In this document: positions 49,608 to 60,600 of the stretch, one piece after another | Layout of the letters: every line of letters begins with the position of its first letter | How positions within the stretch are numbered: the first letter of the stretch is position 1 | Assembly: GCF_914271435.1 (NCBI RefSeq) | Contig: NZ_CAJZAI010000014.1 | Coordinates: 1-64,000, forward strand | Direction: 5' to 3' | DNA length: 64,000 nt | From: Cupriavidus laharis | GTDB taxonomy: Bacteria; Pseudomonadota; Gammaproteobacteria; Burkholderiales; Burkholderiaceae | Position numbers and translations under genes: made by a program | The notes under the pieces: generated by a model | What the model was told of the DNA's origin: nothing | Databases searched by the model: none | The model's input: only the letters and a program-made list of their open reading frames with translations

Positions 49608-51335
49608 TCAGAATTCGAGGCCGACCTGGGCGGCGATGTTGGGCGAGTGGGTGCGGAAGAACTCCGGCTTCCTGACCGGCCAGCCGAGGGTGACCTCATA
49701 GGTCAGGGCGGCGTAGCGGCTTGCTGCCCAGCGTCCGCGTGCCCCTATCACGGCACCAATCAGGGTCTGGCCCACCAGGAACGCGGCGGACGGGCCGCTC
49801 ACATGGCCCATGTCGAAGCCGACGAAGGCCTCCTGGCCGGAATTGCCGAGCTGCCATGCGAGGTCGTTGCGCATCGTGATGCCGTTTTCGGCGGCGAGCG
49901 TCAGCTGCTCGTCAAAGCCCCGCACCGAGTAGCGGTTGCCGATGGTGAAGTAGTCGGACGGAAGGACGCGCGTGCGGGCATACTGGGCACGCACGCTGCC
50001 CTGGTAGCGCAGGCGCTGGCCGCTCACCTGGAACGGCACCATCAGCCCGGCATTGGCCAGCAGGATCTCGGACTTGCCATCCCAGTTCGGCTCGCCCAGC
50101 ACGAAGCCCGGTTCCTTCGAATGGCTGGGCAGCGAGGCGCGCCAGCCGACGCCGAGATCGAGCACGTTCGCGCCGAAGTACTGGCGGTGGGCTGCACCGA
50201 CCTCGTAGCCGACAAAATCCCGGGATTGCACCGGGATGTCCTGGCCGTTGATGGCGGTGTGCGCGGTCTTGCGGAACACCTTGCCGTAGAGACTGGTCTT
50301 GCCCGACGCGTTGCGGAACGGCACGTAGCCGAGGCCCGCCTCGATCTGCGTATTGCGCCCGCCATAGACGATGTCTTCCTCGAAGCCCGCGACCGTTTGC
50401 TTGTAGCGCGACTGGTTGGCGTTGAAGAACGCATTCCAGTAGCCGAAGGGGATGCTGTAGTTGATGGCCGACGAGCGCGTGCCGGCGGCACCGTTGCCGA
50501 CGTTGGCATTGGCGTTGCCGGAGATCGTCAGGCTGTCGTAGAGGAAGAGCGGCGAGTCCACGGTGAGCGTGCCGCCCATCTGGTACTTGCCGGTGTTGTC
50601 CAGGCCGCCGTTGTCACCCGTGACGAGCGCGTGCCAGCGCTTGCCGGTGCCGCGTTTGATCACCAGGTCGGTGGCCCCGGGCGTCTCGCCGGGCACGAGG
50701 TCGATGCTGGCGTCGGCCTGGCCCTGCAGGCGGCGGATGTTCTCCATGCCCTGGTCTACGTCGCGCTGGTTCACCAGCCCGCCGGGACCGGTGGGCAGGG
50801 CGGTGCGCCACCAACCGGCGGTGCCCTCGGACTGGACGCCAGTGATGTGGCCGGCCACGACGCGCAGCCGCAGCTCGCCGCTGGCGAGGTGCTGGTCGGG
50901 GATCAGCACGCGCGCGGTCATATAGCCCTGGCTGACCAGGCGCGCGGAGAAGTAGTCCTGGATCGCCTCCAGTCCCTGCTTACCGACGCACTGGCCGACC
51001 AGGATGCCGACCTCGCTCTGCAGCCAGGGGAATTCCTCGGCGCCCTCCCACGTCACGGCCTGGATTGGAAAGCAGGGCGCCTCGGTAGGCAGGAGCAGCG
51101 GGCCGGACGGCGCGGGCTCGGCGGCGGTGGGCGAGAGCACGTCCGGACGGGCCATGGCGCGCTGCTTGGCCGCTTCCTGCTGCTGCTCCTGGCGGCGTTC
51201 GATGGCGTCGTTCGGCGTGACGTTCGGGAAGAACGGCAGGGCCTGGGCTACCGCCAGGGATGGCAACGACAGAAAAACAGGTAAAACAAGGGTGGCACGC
51301 GAAAAAGACCGCGTGCCAAAAATGAAAATCTGCAT
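49608..51335 (-). CDS. cdiB: CdiB/ShlB-type two-partner secretion transporter
   Basis: 575-residue outer-membrane protein that exports CdiA. A signal peptide ends near SLAVAQA, and two POTRA-like domains follow (about 85-255, including YMTARVLIPDQHLASGELRL). A 16-strand beta-barrel then occupies about 270-575. The conserved VRGF of loop 6 is present in SVRGFDEQL (about 470), and the protein ends in Phe. It belongs with cdiA upstream; between them sits the immunity gene, giving the A-I-B order of Burkholderia CDI/Bcp loci. ATG 51335 used. Confidence 0.92.
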   Translation of the reverse strand: MQIFIFGTRSFSRATLVLPVFLSLPSLAVAQALPFFPNVTPNDAIERRQEQQQEAAKQRAMARPDVLSPTAAEPAPSGPLLLPTEAPCFPIQAVTWEGAEEFPWLQSEVGILVGQCVGKQGLEAIQDYFSARLVSQGYMTARVLIPDQHLASGELRLRVVAGHITGVQSEGTAGWWRTALPTGPGGLVNQRDVDQGMENIRRLQGQADASIDLVPGETPGATDLVIKRGTGKRWHALVTGDNGGLDNTGKYQMGGTLTVDSPLFLYDSLTISGNANANVGNGAAGTRSSAINYSIPFGYWNAFFNANQSRYKQTVAGFEEDIVYGGRNTQIEAGLGYVPFRNASGKTSLYGKVFRKTAHTAINGQDIPVQSRDFVGYEVGAAHRQYFGANVLDLGVGWRASLPSHSKEPGFVLGEPNWDGKSEILLANAGLMVPFQVSGQRLRYQGSVRAQYARTRVLPSDYFTIGNRYSVRGFDEQLTLAAENGITMRNDLAWQLGNSGQEAFVGFDMGHVSGPSAAFLVGQTLIGAVIGARGRWAASRYAALTYEVTLGWPVRKPEFFRTHSPNIAAQVGLEF

Positions 51336-51368
51336 TGTAAATGCTTTTTAACTGGTGTTCAGATTTGT

Positions 51369-51647
51369 TCACTGCGTTTTGAAAAAACCATACATATCTT
51401 GTCCGGTTAGTTCATTTACCTTGCGCAATAAACTTTCAAGCGAATCGTAAGTCGCACCAGAGTCCATTTTCTTCACTGCCATACCCATGCAGTCAGCCCG
51501 TAGGCGTGCGGTCAACTCGCACAGTGCGGCGATAATCTCCTCACGTTCCTCCTCTGATTTTTGCAGTGCATCATGCCCAATTAGATAGGCTTTCTCATAG
51601 GCCGAAGAATCAATATTCTTCCGTATTGCATCCGCTATTTCGCTCAT
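51369..51647 (-). CDS. cdiI: Candidate CDI immunity protein
   Basis: 92 residues, small and mostly helical (AYEKAYLIGHDALQKSEEER and IAALCELTARLRADCMGM). It has no signal peptide, as a cytoplasmic immunity protein should. It begins 44 bases after the cdiA stop, with CGGAGAC as ribosome site. Its base composition is far poorer in GC than the surrounding genes, matching the toxin tip of cdiA. Position (between A and B) and composition point to immunity; the sequence itself matches no family I can name. It should bind and block the CdiA C-terminal toxin. Confidence 0.75.
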   Translation of the reverse strand: MSEIADAIRKNIDSSAYEKAYLIGHDALQKSEEEREEIIAALCELTARLRADCMGMAVKKMDSGATYDSLESLLRKVNELTGQDMYGFFKTQ

Positions 51648-51690
51648 GCGAGTCTCCGGTTAATACAAGAGTAACCACAACCAGGACCTC

Positions 51691-54600
51691 TCACCGATTT
51701 CCCTTTATCTCACCGATCTTGTTTTTATTTGGATCACTCCACTGGCTTCGGTTAGGTATCAACACCTGTTGAGCACCGCCCGGTGCTGAATATGCGCCTT
51801 GCTGCACCGGTGCAACTTTGCTCGTAAAGGCTTGCGGATCGGTTCCTGGCAGAGGCTTCATCGAATACACATCAAAGCCAAGTTGCGATCCCCGAACCGC
51901 CTGTTCAGCGGGCAAACCGAGTTTGGCTGCAATCTGATCGGATGGCAGCTTCGACAGTGCATCGTATTCGGTTCGCGTCATGAAGTACGGGGAATACGGA
52001 GTGACTACATCTCCCCCGAAAGCTCCCTTGGGAACGACTTTAATCAGCTCGGTATCTGCATTGACGGCCAACGTCGTTGGCAATGAAGTGCCCGTTTCAA
52101 TTAGGCCAGCAGCATATTTTTGTGCATCTTGCAAAGGCACTCCAGCACCAGTGTAAGCTTTCACAAGTGTTTGTGCCTGCGACGTGCTCATGACAGCGGC
52201 TGTCGGGTCCATGCCCTGAGCACCAAACTTCTCTATCGAGGTATAGGACAGGCGAGCCGCATCGTTAAAGGCCGCAGCCTGCTTACCAACCTGATTCTCT
52301 AATGCTGCCCCAGTGGCCGCTCCGCCCAGGCTAGCTGCAGCATACGCCAGTGCTGCCGTTCGCGGGCTTAACCCCAAACTCTGCAAAGCTTGTTCCCCAT
52401 ATGTAAGCGATGGGTCTCCGTTCACCAGTTGTGTAAAGCCGGCCTTTGAATAGTCCAAGCTTGTACCCGCGACTACCGCACCTGCTGCACACGCTACGAC
52501 GCTTGCACACCCAGCACCAAGCGCTACCGCACCAGCGGCAGCGCCTGTGACACCTTGCACTGCGCCGACTGCGCGATTAGAAACCTGATATCTGTCGGCC
52601 AGGTCGTTGATACGATCCGCAGTGCCATAGCCGTCGAAAGCGCCAGCCTTTTGGAGCTGTGCCTGCTCTGCAGTGTAGTTCTGCCCGTCATTCTGCATCT
52701 TCTGCAAGAGCGCTTTATTTGCACTGCTATCGGGAACACCATCCGCGCAATGCACCAGTGCGCACTCTGCCGCCGCGAGCCGGTACTGCTCCTCTGCTGT
52801 CTTACCCTTTTGGAGTTCCTTCAATTTCTGTTCTTCGCTGGGGTGCAACTGCCGGTTGAAGCGATCCACATTGGCCGCCGTCGCAGCTCCTGACCCTCCG
52901 CCCACTGCCGCGCCGATGCCGTCCGCCACGATATTTGCGGCGATATTGCCGAGGGTCTCGTTCAGCGCCGCGTTGCCGGTATCGGCGCCGCCAGCCACGG
53001 CGTTGCTCAACTCGCCAAGCTTCCCGCCGGCCAATGACGCGGCGCCAGCGCCAGCCGCTCCCGCCAACGCATTGCCGCCACCGAGGCCCGCGATAAGCGC
53101 ACCACCGGCGGTGTGCAGCGCGGCCCGATAGCTGCCGCCGTCTTTCCAACCGTCGATGTCGGCCTGGGCCGCCTCCATGGCCGCTTGGTTCTCGGCACTC
53201 GGATTCTGCTTGTTTGCTTCCGCCGCGACGGCGTATCGCTTGTTGGCATCATCGAGCTTGGCCTTCGCAATATCTCCCACCGTCTTGGCCACCGCTTCAC
53301 CCGCCGCCTGGGCCGCTGCCATCATGTCGGCCTGCTTGTTCAGCAGCTTGTCCAGGTCCGGGTTGTTGCCCACCTGGCTGTTGGTGCCCGTGGTGTCGCG
53401 CTTGAGCGTGGCCAGGTCCTGCTTCTGGTTGGCCTCATCCTTGATCGTGATGGTGCCGTCCGCCACCGCCGACTGCGCCACGCCATCCTGGCTGCCGCTC
53501 TTGTGCTGCGGGATCATCGGGCTGATGCCGCCGGTGTTCTTGCCCGAGGTCGGCCCGCTGTTGTTTTGGCTATTCGGACTGCCCATGGTGCCGCCGCCCG
53601 AGATGCCCATCGAGGTGGCGCTGTAGTCCGAGTGGTTGGCGATGTCGCTCCAGGTGAGGGTGCCGGTGGTCAGGCTGTTCTTGTCCTTGCTCGCTTCGCT
53701 GGCGATCACCGCCCCCTTCAGGTCGGTATTGCCCTTGACGTTGATGTCGAAGCCACCCTCGCCAGCATAGATGCCGGACTGCTCGGAGACGTTGGCATAG
53801 CTGCCATCGGCCTTGCCCTTGGATGCGGAGAAGCTGGCCGACCCGCCGCCCTGGCTGATGCTGACACCGCCGCCCATGCTTTGCTGTTGGGCGTGGGACT
53901 CGCCGGTGTCCTGGCGGCTGGCCAGATTCAGGTTGCCGCCGACATCCGCTATCACCTTGCCGCCGCTGACCGTGGCGCCAAGGATGTGGGTGTCGTTGCC
54001 CGACACGATGGTGACGGACTCCTGGCCGTTCACATGGCTGTTGTTCTGGCTCGCACTGGTGCTGTCCGAGTTGCCCTTGGCCTGCGAGGCCGAGGCGGAA
54101 ACGCCGAGGCCCGCCTGGCCTTGACCTATGCCATAGGAGACGCCGACGCTTGCGCTGCTCGACTTGTTGGTGCTGTGGCTTTCGTCGGTATCGGTCGCCG
54201 AGACGATGTTCACATCGTGCTTGGCGCCGAGCGCCACCTTCTTGGCGTCGATGTCCGAGCCGACGATGTTCAGGTTGCCCGCCGTCTGGTTGCCGTTGGC
54301 ATCCACGCCGGTCGCGACGAACGCCGCCGTGCCGCCCGCCTGCACGCGCGAGCCATTGTGGCTGGTGCTGTCCTGGGTCAGGGTCTGCTTGCTCTGGCTG
54401 GTGCCCCACGAGAGCGTCACCGCCGCGCCTTGCGTCGGATTGCCCATGCCCTGGGCGGCGTCGGCCACATCGCGTGCCGCCGCCATGCCCCACAGCGCCG
54501 AGGCGCGGCCATCCTCGCTCTTGGATGCGGAACTGATCTTGTTGCCCGCGTTGATTGCCGCACCGATGGCGCCACCCGACACGCCCAGCGTGAAGCCGCT

Positions 54601-57600
54601 TTGCTTCACCTCGTGCGTTTCGTCGTGGTGCTGTCGGTTCTGCGCCGCCTCGATGTTCACGTCGGCGGCCACGCCCGTGACATCCTGCTTGGCGATCAGG
54701 TCGCTGCCCTTGACGGTGAGGGTACTGCCGGCCTGCATGCGCACGCTGCCATCGGTGGAGCCCACCAGGCTGCCGACTTGCTGCGTGCCCCTATCATTGG
54801 TCGTGTCCTTCTGGTCCCGGTTGCCGTACGACAGTCCCGAGCCGGTCGCCCCGAAGCCCGATTTCTTCTCTTCCTTGAAGCTGTAGCCGGACGAGGTGGT
54901 CTCAGCAGTCGTGACGGTTAGGTTGTTGCCTGCCGCAAGGTTGACATTGCTGGTTCCTGCGACCGTGCTGCCCGCGATGGTCATGTCGTGACCAGCCTTC
55001 ATGTCCACCGTGTTGCCCGACAGGGTGCTGCCCAGCGCCTCGGTATGGGCGTTGGCGTCAATGCTGTGGGTGGAGCTGGAGGACAGGAAGCCGTTGGATT
55101 GGGTGAAGTGCTCGTCGCGCACCGAGGCGCTGGCCTGGCCGGCCTGGACGTTGATGTCACGCCCGGCACCGACCGCGAGGGCGCCCTCGGCGTTGACGTA
55201 GGCGGCGGTGGCATTTACATCGCGGCCCGCCACGATGGTAGTGTTGCCGCCCGCGCTGACCTGGCTGCCGATCTCGGTGCTGCGCGACAGGTCGCTCTTG
55301 TTCTTGGCGTCGTGCTCGGAGTGCTCGGTCTGGGCCACGGTGACCGTGCCGAGGTTGACATCGCGCCCGGCGCCCATGGCGAGGTCGCCGGTGGTCTGCA
55401 GGCTGGCGGCCTTGGCGTTGAGGTCGCGCCCGGCCACGAGCGTGGCGGTGTCGGCGTTGACCGACGACACGCCCGCCAGCACGGTATTGCTGCTGCCGGC
55501 CTTGCCCGTCCCGTTGGCGGTGGTGCTCGCCAGGTTGATATCGCGTCCCGCATAGGCCAGCACGGCATTGCCGGAAATCTTGCCCGCGAGGCTGTTGATG
55601 TCCTCCTGCGCGTTGAGCGCCAGCGTGCCGCCGTTGAGCGTGCCGCCGTTGTTATGAATGTTCTGCGCGTCGATGAGGGTGACGTTGCGGCTGGAGATCG
55701 TGCCGGTGTTGACCACATCGCCCTTGGTATGGATCGACGTGTTGTTGGCCGAGATCAGGGCGCCGTCGCCCTTGAGGTCGCCCACGCGGGACATCAGGTA
55801 GACCTGGGGCACCAGCACGCGCTGCGTGCTGCCGCCGGGCAGCGTCACGGTCTTCTCGACCAGCCAAACGAGGTCCGTGGTCAATGCGGCCATCTGGTCG
55901 GCGGTCAGCTCGCTGCCGACGTTCAGGTGGAATTTCTGCGCAAAGGAAACCCCCGCCTTCATCAGGCCGATATATTGCTGCTCGTTGTCGGTGTAGTCAC
56001 CGACGAAGCGCTGGCCCGTGCCGAGCATGACCGCATCCGCCACCAGGCGGGCCTCGTAGAAGCCGTCGCCCAGGCGCTTGAGCACGTTGGTGGGGTCCTG
56101 GCCGAGTTGCGTCAGCATGAAGTCGCTGGACAGCCACTGGCGCTGGTCGGTGAAGCGCGGGTCGGTCTCTATGAGGTAGCGCGCGCCGGGTTCCGGGTGC
56201 GTGCGGAAGAGGGCATTGTTGGGCACGGCCAGGGCAGGCGTGACCTGGCGGATGACGGCGCCACCGAGATGGGCGCCAGGACCATTGGAGGCCAGCGCGT
56301 CCGTCGCGGGCAGCGTGAGTTCCTTCAGCACGGGCTGCGAGGACAGAGGCGCCCCGGCAATCGGACCAACGCCCGCGCCTTGCCCCGGTGCGCTGCCGTC
56401 GTGCCCGACGGTGCCGAGATTGCGGTCGGCCAGGGCGGAGGCGAGCTTGAGCGGCACCGGGGTGACGATGGTGTCCAGGGCCGAGGTGGTGTAGCGCCGG
56501 TCGTCGCCCTTGAACGCGTGCGACTTGATGAACGTCCAGTCCTGCGTGCCGCTGACGGTCTCGATCCGCGTGGCGTCGTAGTCCAGGTTGTGCAGGTGGT
56601 TGGCGTCGATGTTCAGGTCCCCGCCCACCAGGATCTGGCTCTTGTCGTTGGTGACGTCGCCGGGGAAGGTCGCGTGGCGCCCGACCAGGATCTTGGCGGG
56701 ATCGGTGGTCAAGACCTTCTCGTCCTGGATGTTCGTATCCTTGTTGACGATGAAAAATTCCTTGACCTGGCGGCTGTTGAAGTCGCCGTTGAAGGCGTTG
56801 ATCTGGCTGTTCAGCTGATCGTAAAGCGGCTTGTTCGCATCGCGCCATGCATTGTAGGTGGCCGTATCGGCGTCGTACTTCGCCTGGCAGGCGGACGTGG
56901 GCGTGTCGCCGCACGAGACCGGTAGGGGCGGGGCAGCCGTGGGCGCCTGGACGCCGAGCTTGCTCCAGATCGCATCGCCGGGTTGATAGACGAACACCTC
57001 CGGATTCATGGTGTCGTTGTAGAAGTCGTACGACGGCGGAACGTAGGCCGCGCCGACCGGCTTGCCGCCGCCGCCCGTCACGTTTCGCGACCAGTCAAAC
57101 GGCGGGCCGAACTGCGCGAAGGGGTACTGCGCCGAAGGCAGCACGAGGACCTTCTTGTCGTCGTCACCAAGGAAAGCCGGATCGGTCCCCGGTGCCCAGG
57201 TGCCGTTGTCGACTTGGTAGAGGATCACGTCTTCGGGCTTGAATTCCTGATCGGAGCCATTGAGCCGGTACCCCTGGCTGTGCACGGTGCCGGTGTCGAT
57301 CCGCTCGGTGCTGAAGTGGTCGTTGCGGTTGGTGACGGCGGCAACATTGAAATTGGCATCGCGCACCACGTCGATGGTGGCCGAGGCGTTCAGCAGCGAG
57401 TTCGCCTGGCCCGTGGCCTTGCCGTTGGCATCGAGCGTGCCGCCGACGTTGAGGTCCTGCGACGCGTAGATCAGGCTGTGCTCGCGGTTGATGATCTCGG
57501 GCGCGCCCAGGTCCACGTCACCAGAACGGGAAGCGATCACGCCGCCGTTTCCTGTCACCGGATTCACATCGTTGACGATCTGCTGCCCGGCGCCGATGGC

Positions 57601-60600
57601 CACCGAATCCCCGAAGATCCGGTCCACGTTGGTCACCGTGGTGCCGGCCTCGATGCGCACCGCGCCGCCATCGATCAGGCCCGTATTGGTCACCGACTGG
57701 TCGGCGCGGATGGTGCTAGCCACAGCGCCATACAGCTCGCCCGCATTGGAGACATTGCGGCCATGCAGGTCCAGCGCGGCGCCGGCCTTCATCGTGCCCA
57801 GGTTGTCCACGTCACCGGTCGTGTCCAGCGCCAGGTTGCGGCCTGCAGCAATCTCCCCGGTGTTGCGGAAGTCGCTCGCCAGCTTGAGGTCGATGTCGCC
57901 CTGGGACTGCACCTTGCCGTCGCCGGTGAGGCTGGTACCGGTCAGGCCCAGCTTCTGGTTGGCGGCCAGCAGGCCCTGGGTGTTGGTGGTGGCCCCTACG
58001 TTGAGCTGCGCGGTACCGCCCGATGTGACCTCGCCTTGCGTGTTGTCCAGCGAGGCCGCCGTGGCCTCCAGCGCGGTGTCCGCCCGCAGCGCGCCCTGGT
58101 TGTTGTCGATGGTGGTGGCGGCCAGCTTGACCGTGCCACCCTCCAGGCCAAGCGGATTGGCATCGGTGCCGCCAAGGGTATTGCGGTTCAGGATCGTCCC
58201 GGCCTGCGCGTCCAGGGTGCCACTGGCATGCACAAAGCCAGCGGAATTTTCAAGCGTGTTGGCAATCCGTAGCGTGGCGTCAGCGTTGCTAGCGACCTGG
58301 CCTCCGCCATTGGCGAGGCTGTCGCCGGTCACGGCTAGCGGCCCCCCGGCCAGCATCTTGCCGCTGGTGTTGTCCAGCGCGGTGCCGTTGACCGTCACGG
58401 CTTGCTGGCCCGAGATCGTGCCGCCCTGGTTGTTCAGGGCAGCCGTGTTCAGGGCGAGCGGGCCACCGGCGATGACCTGGCCGCCCGCGCTGTTGTCGAA
58501 GTCCTGGCCGTGAGTGTCGCTCTGCAGGGTGCCCTGGGACGCCAGCACGCCGCCCTGGTTCTGGAAGGCGCCGGTGTCGGTCTGGACCGTTCCGCCGGAG
58601 ATCACGCCTGCGCGATTGGTCAGCGCCTGGCCGTTGGTATCCGCCTTGAGGTTGCCGCCCGCCGAGAGTTGTCCGTGGTCGTTGACGATGGTGCCGCCGG
58701 ACAGCGACATATCCGTGCCCGCCAAGGCCCTGCCGCCCGTGTTATCCAGGGCGCCGGTAACAAGTAGCTTGTCATTGACGGAGCCCAGCGTGCCGCCCCG
58801 GTTGTCGGTCTGGCTTGCGGCGATGGTGGCACTGCCATCGGCGGCAATGGTGCCGCGCTGGTTGCCGATCTGGCCTGCCGACTGGACGTCCAGCGTACCG
58901 CCGCTGGTGATGGTGCCGTCTTGGTTCTGCAGACTGCTCGCGGCGATGTGGGTGTTGCTGGCGCCCTGGATCGTGCCCTGGGTATTGCTCAGGCCCAGGC
59001 CCGGGGTGTCGAGACTGACGGTCTGCCCGGAGATCTGGCCCTGGTCGTTGATGATGGCACCACCGGCCACCTTGAGGTCGCCAGCGGCCATGGCCTTGCC
59101 GCCCGTGTTGTCGAGGGCGCCACTAACAAGTAGCTTGTCTTGCACGGCGCCGAGGGTGCCGCCCCGGTTGATCGTGCTGGCTGCCACCACGGTGGTAGCG
59201 CCGGTCCCGGCAATTGTGCCGCTGGTGTTCTCCACGGCTTGCGAGGCGGCGACATCGAGCGTGCCGCCACTGGTGACGGCACCGCCCTGGTTCAGCAGGT
59301 TGGTGGCCTGGACCGTACCGCCATTGACGCCGGCCACCAGCGTGCTGCCCTGGTTATCCACGTTGCCGCCGGCCGCGACGCGAAGGGCCGTGCCTTCCAC
59401 GCGGGCATTGCGGTTGACGATGTCGCCCGAGGCCGATAGGTTGGCCGTGTTGTGCGAGACGACCGAGCCGTTGGTCAGGTCAAGCGTCGGCGCGGAGAGG
59501 TTGGCGTCCGAGCCCGCGACGATGGCGCCGCTAGTCTGGAGCGCCGTGCGTGCCGCGATGTTGGCGGTCCCGGCGCCGGTGACATTGGCGTTGGCATCGA
59601 CTCCGGCGCCGAGGGTGCCGGCGTTGGCGATGCGGTCGGCCTGGGCCAGCAGGTCGGAGCCGGCGGCCACGGTACCAGTGTTGGTCAACTGGCCGGGCGT
59701 CGTGGCGGTGATCGCGCCGCGCGTGGTGATGGTCCCGGCGTTGTCGAGGTTGGTGCCAGTAATGCTTGCGTTGCCTTGCGACTGCAGGCGACCGCTCGCC
59801 AGCACGCGCACATCACCGTTGTTGTCCACGGTGATATCGCCGCCGCGCGCGTCGGCAATGCCGCCCAGGTTGAAACCCACGCCCTTCTCCGTGCCGATCA
59901 GGCGGATGGCACCGTTCGCGTACATCGAGCCGAGCGCGGAGGCATCCAGCGCGAACTGCGGCGCTGCGCCATTGCCCGCTTGGGCGGTGGCGTTCAGGTT
60001 CTGGTAGTCCACCTGGTTTGCACCGGCAATGGCATTGATGTGCTTGGCCCACAGTTCCGCGTTGATCGAAATCGAGCGCGCCAGCAGGTCCACTTGCGCT
60101 TGCGGGCTCGACAAGCCCTGGCCATCGATGGCAATATGTCCATCCCGCACGTCAAAGCCGGAGAGGCTGCCATCCGGCCCATACAGCGCGCGGCCCGTCG
60201 AGAGGGTAAAGCGATCTGCGTTGATCACGCCGCAGCCCGAGCAGCTAATGCCCGCCGGATTGGCCAAAATTACCGTCGCGCGATTGCCAGCCACCTCCTG
60301 CATGCCCATCAGCTGGGAGGGATTGGGAGCTGTCACCTGGTTGACGATCACACCGGCGCTATTGTTGCCTAGTTGCAAATTTCCCTGGACCCAACCTGCA
60401 ATCTGAGTCTGTGAGTTCTGGCCGCTGTTGTTCAGCACGACGCCGGAAGGCCCCACGTTGTACTGGATGAAGTTGTTAACGCTGGTCCCGCCATTGCGGT
60501 TGGGAGCGGCGATATTGACGATGGGGACGCCATTGGCAGCCACCCCCATCACCGGACGCGCCCCCGGCGCGTTCTTGTCCACCTGGATCGGCAGGGTCTG

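Noticed and set aside
53113-56925. Two plus-strand frames of about 600 codons inside cdiA
   Set aside because: They are antisense to FHA repeats, and their repeated Ala/Gly/His-rich text follows from the repeat structure.
57400-59700. Dense short repeats that could suggest a CRISPR array
   Set aside because: They are FHA-1 filament repeats in coding frame, degenerate, with no constant repeat and no unique spacers.
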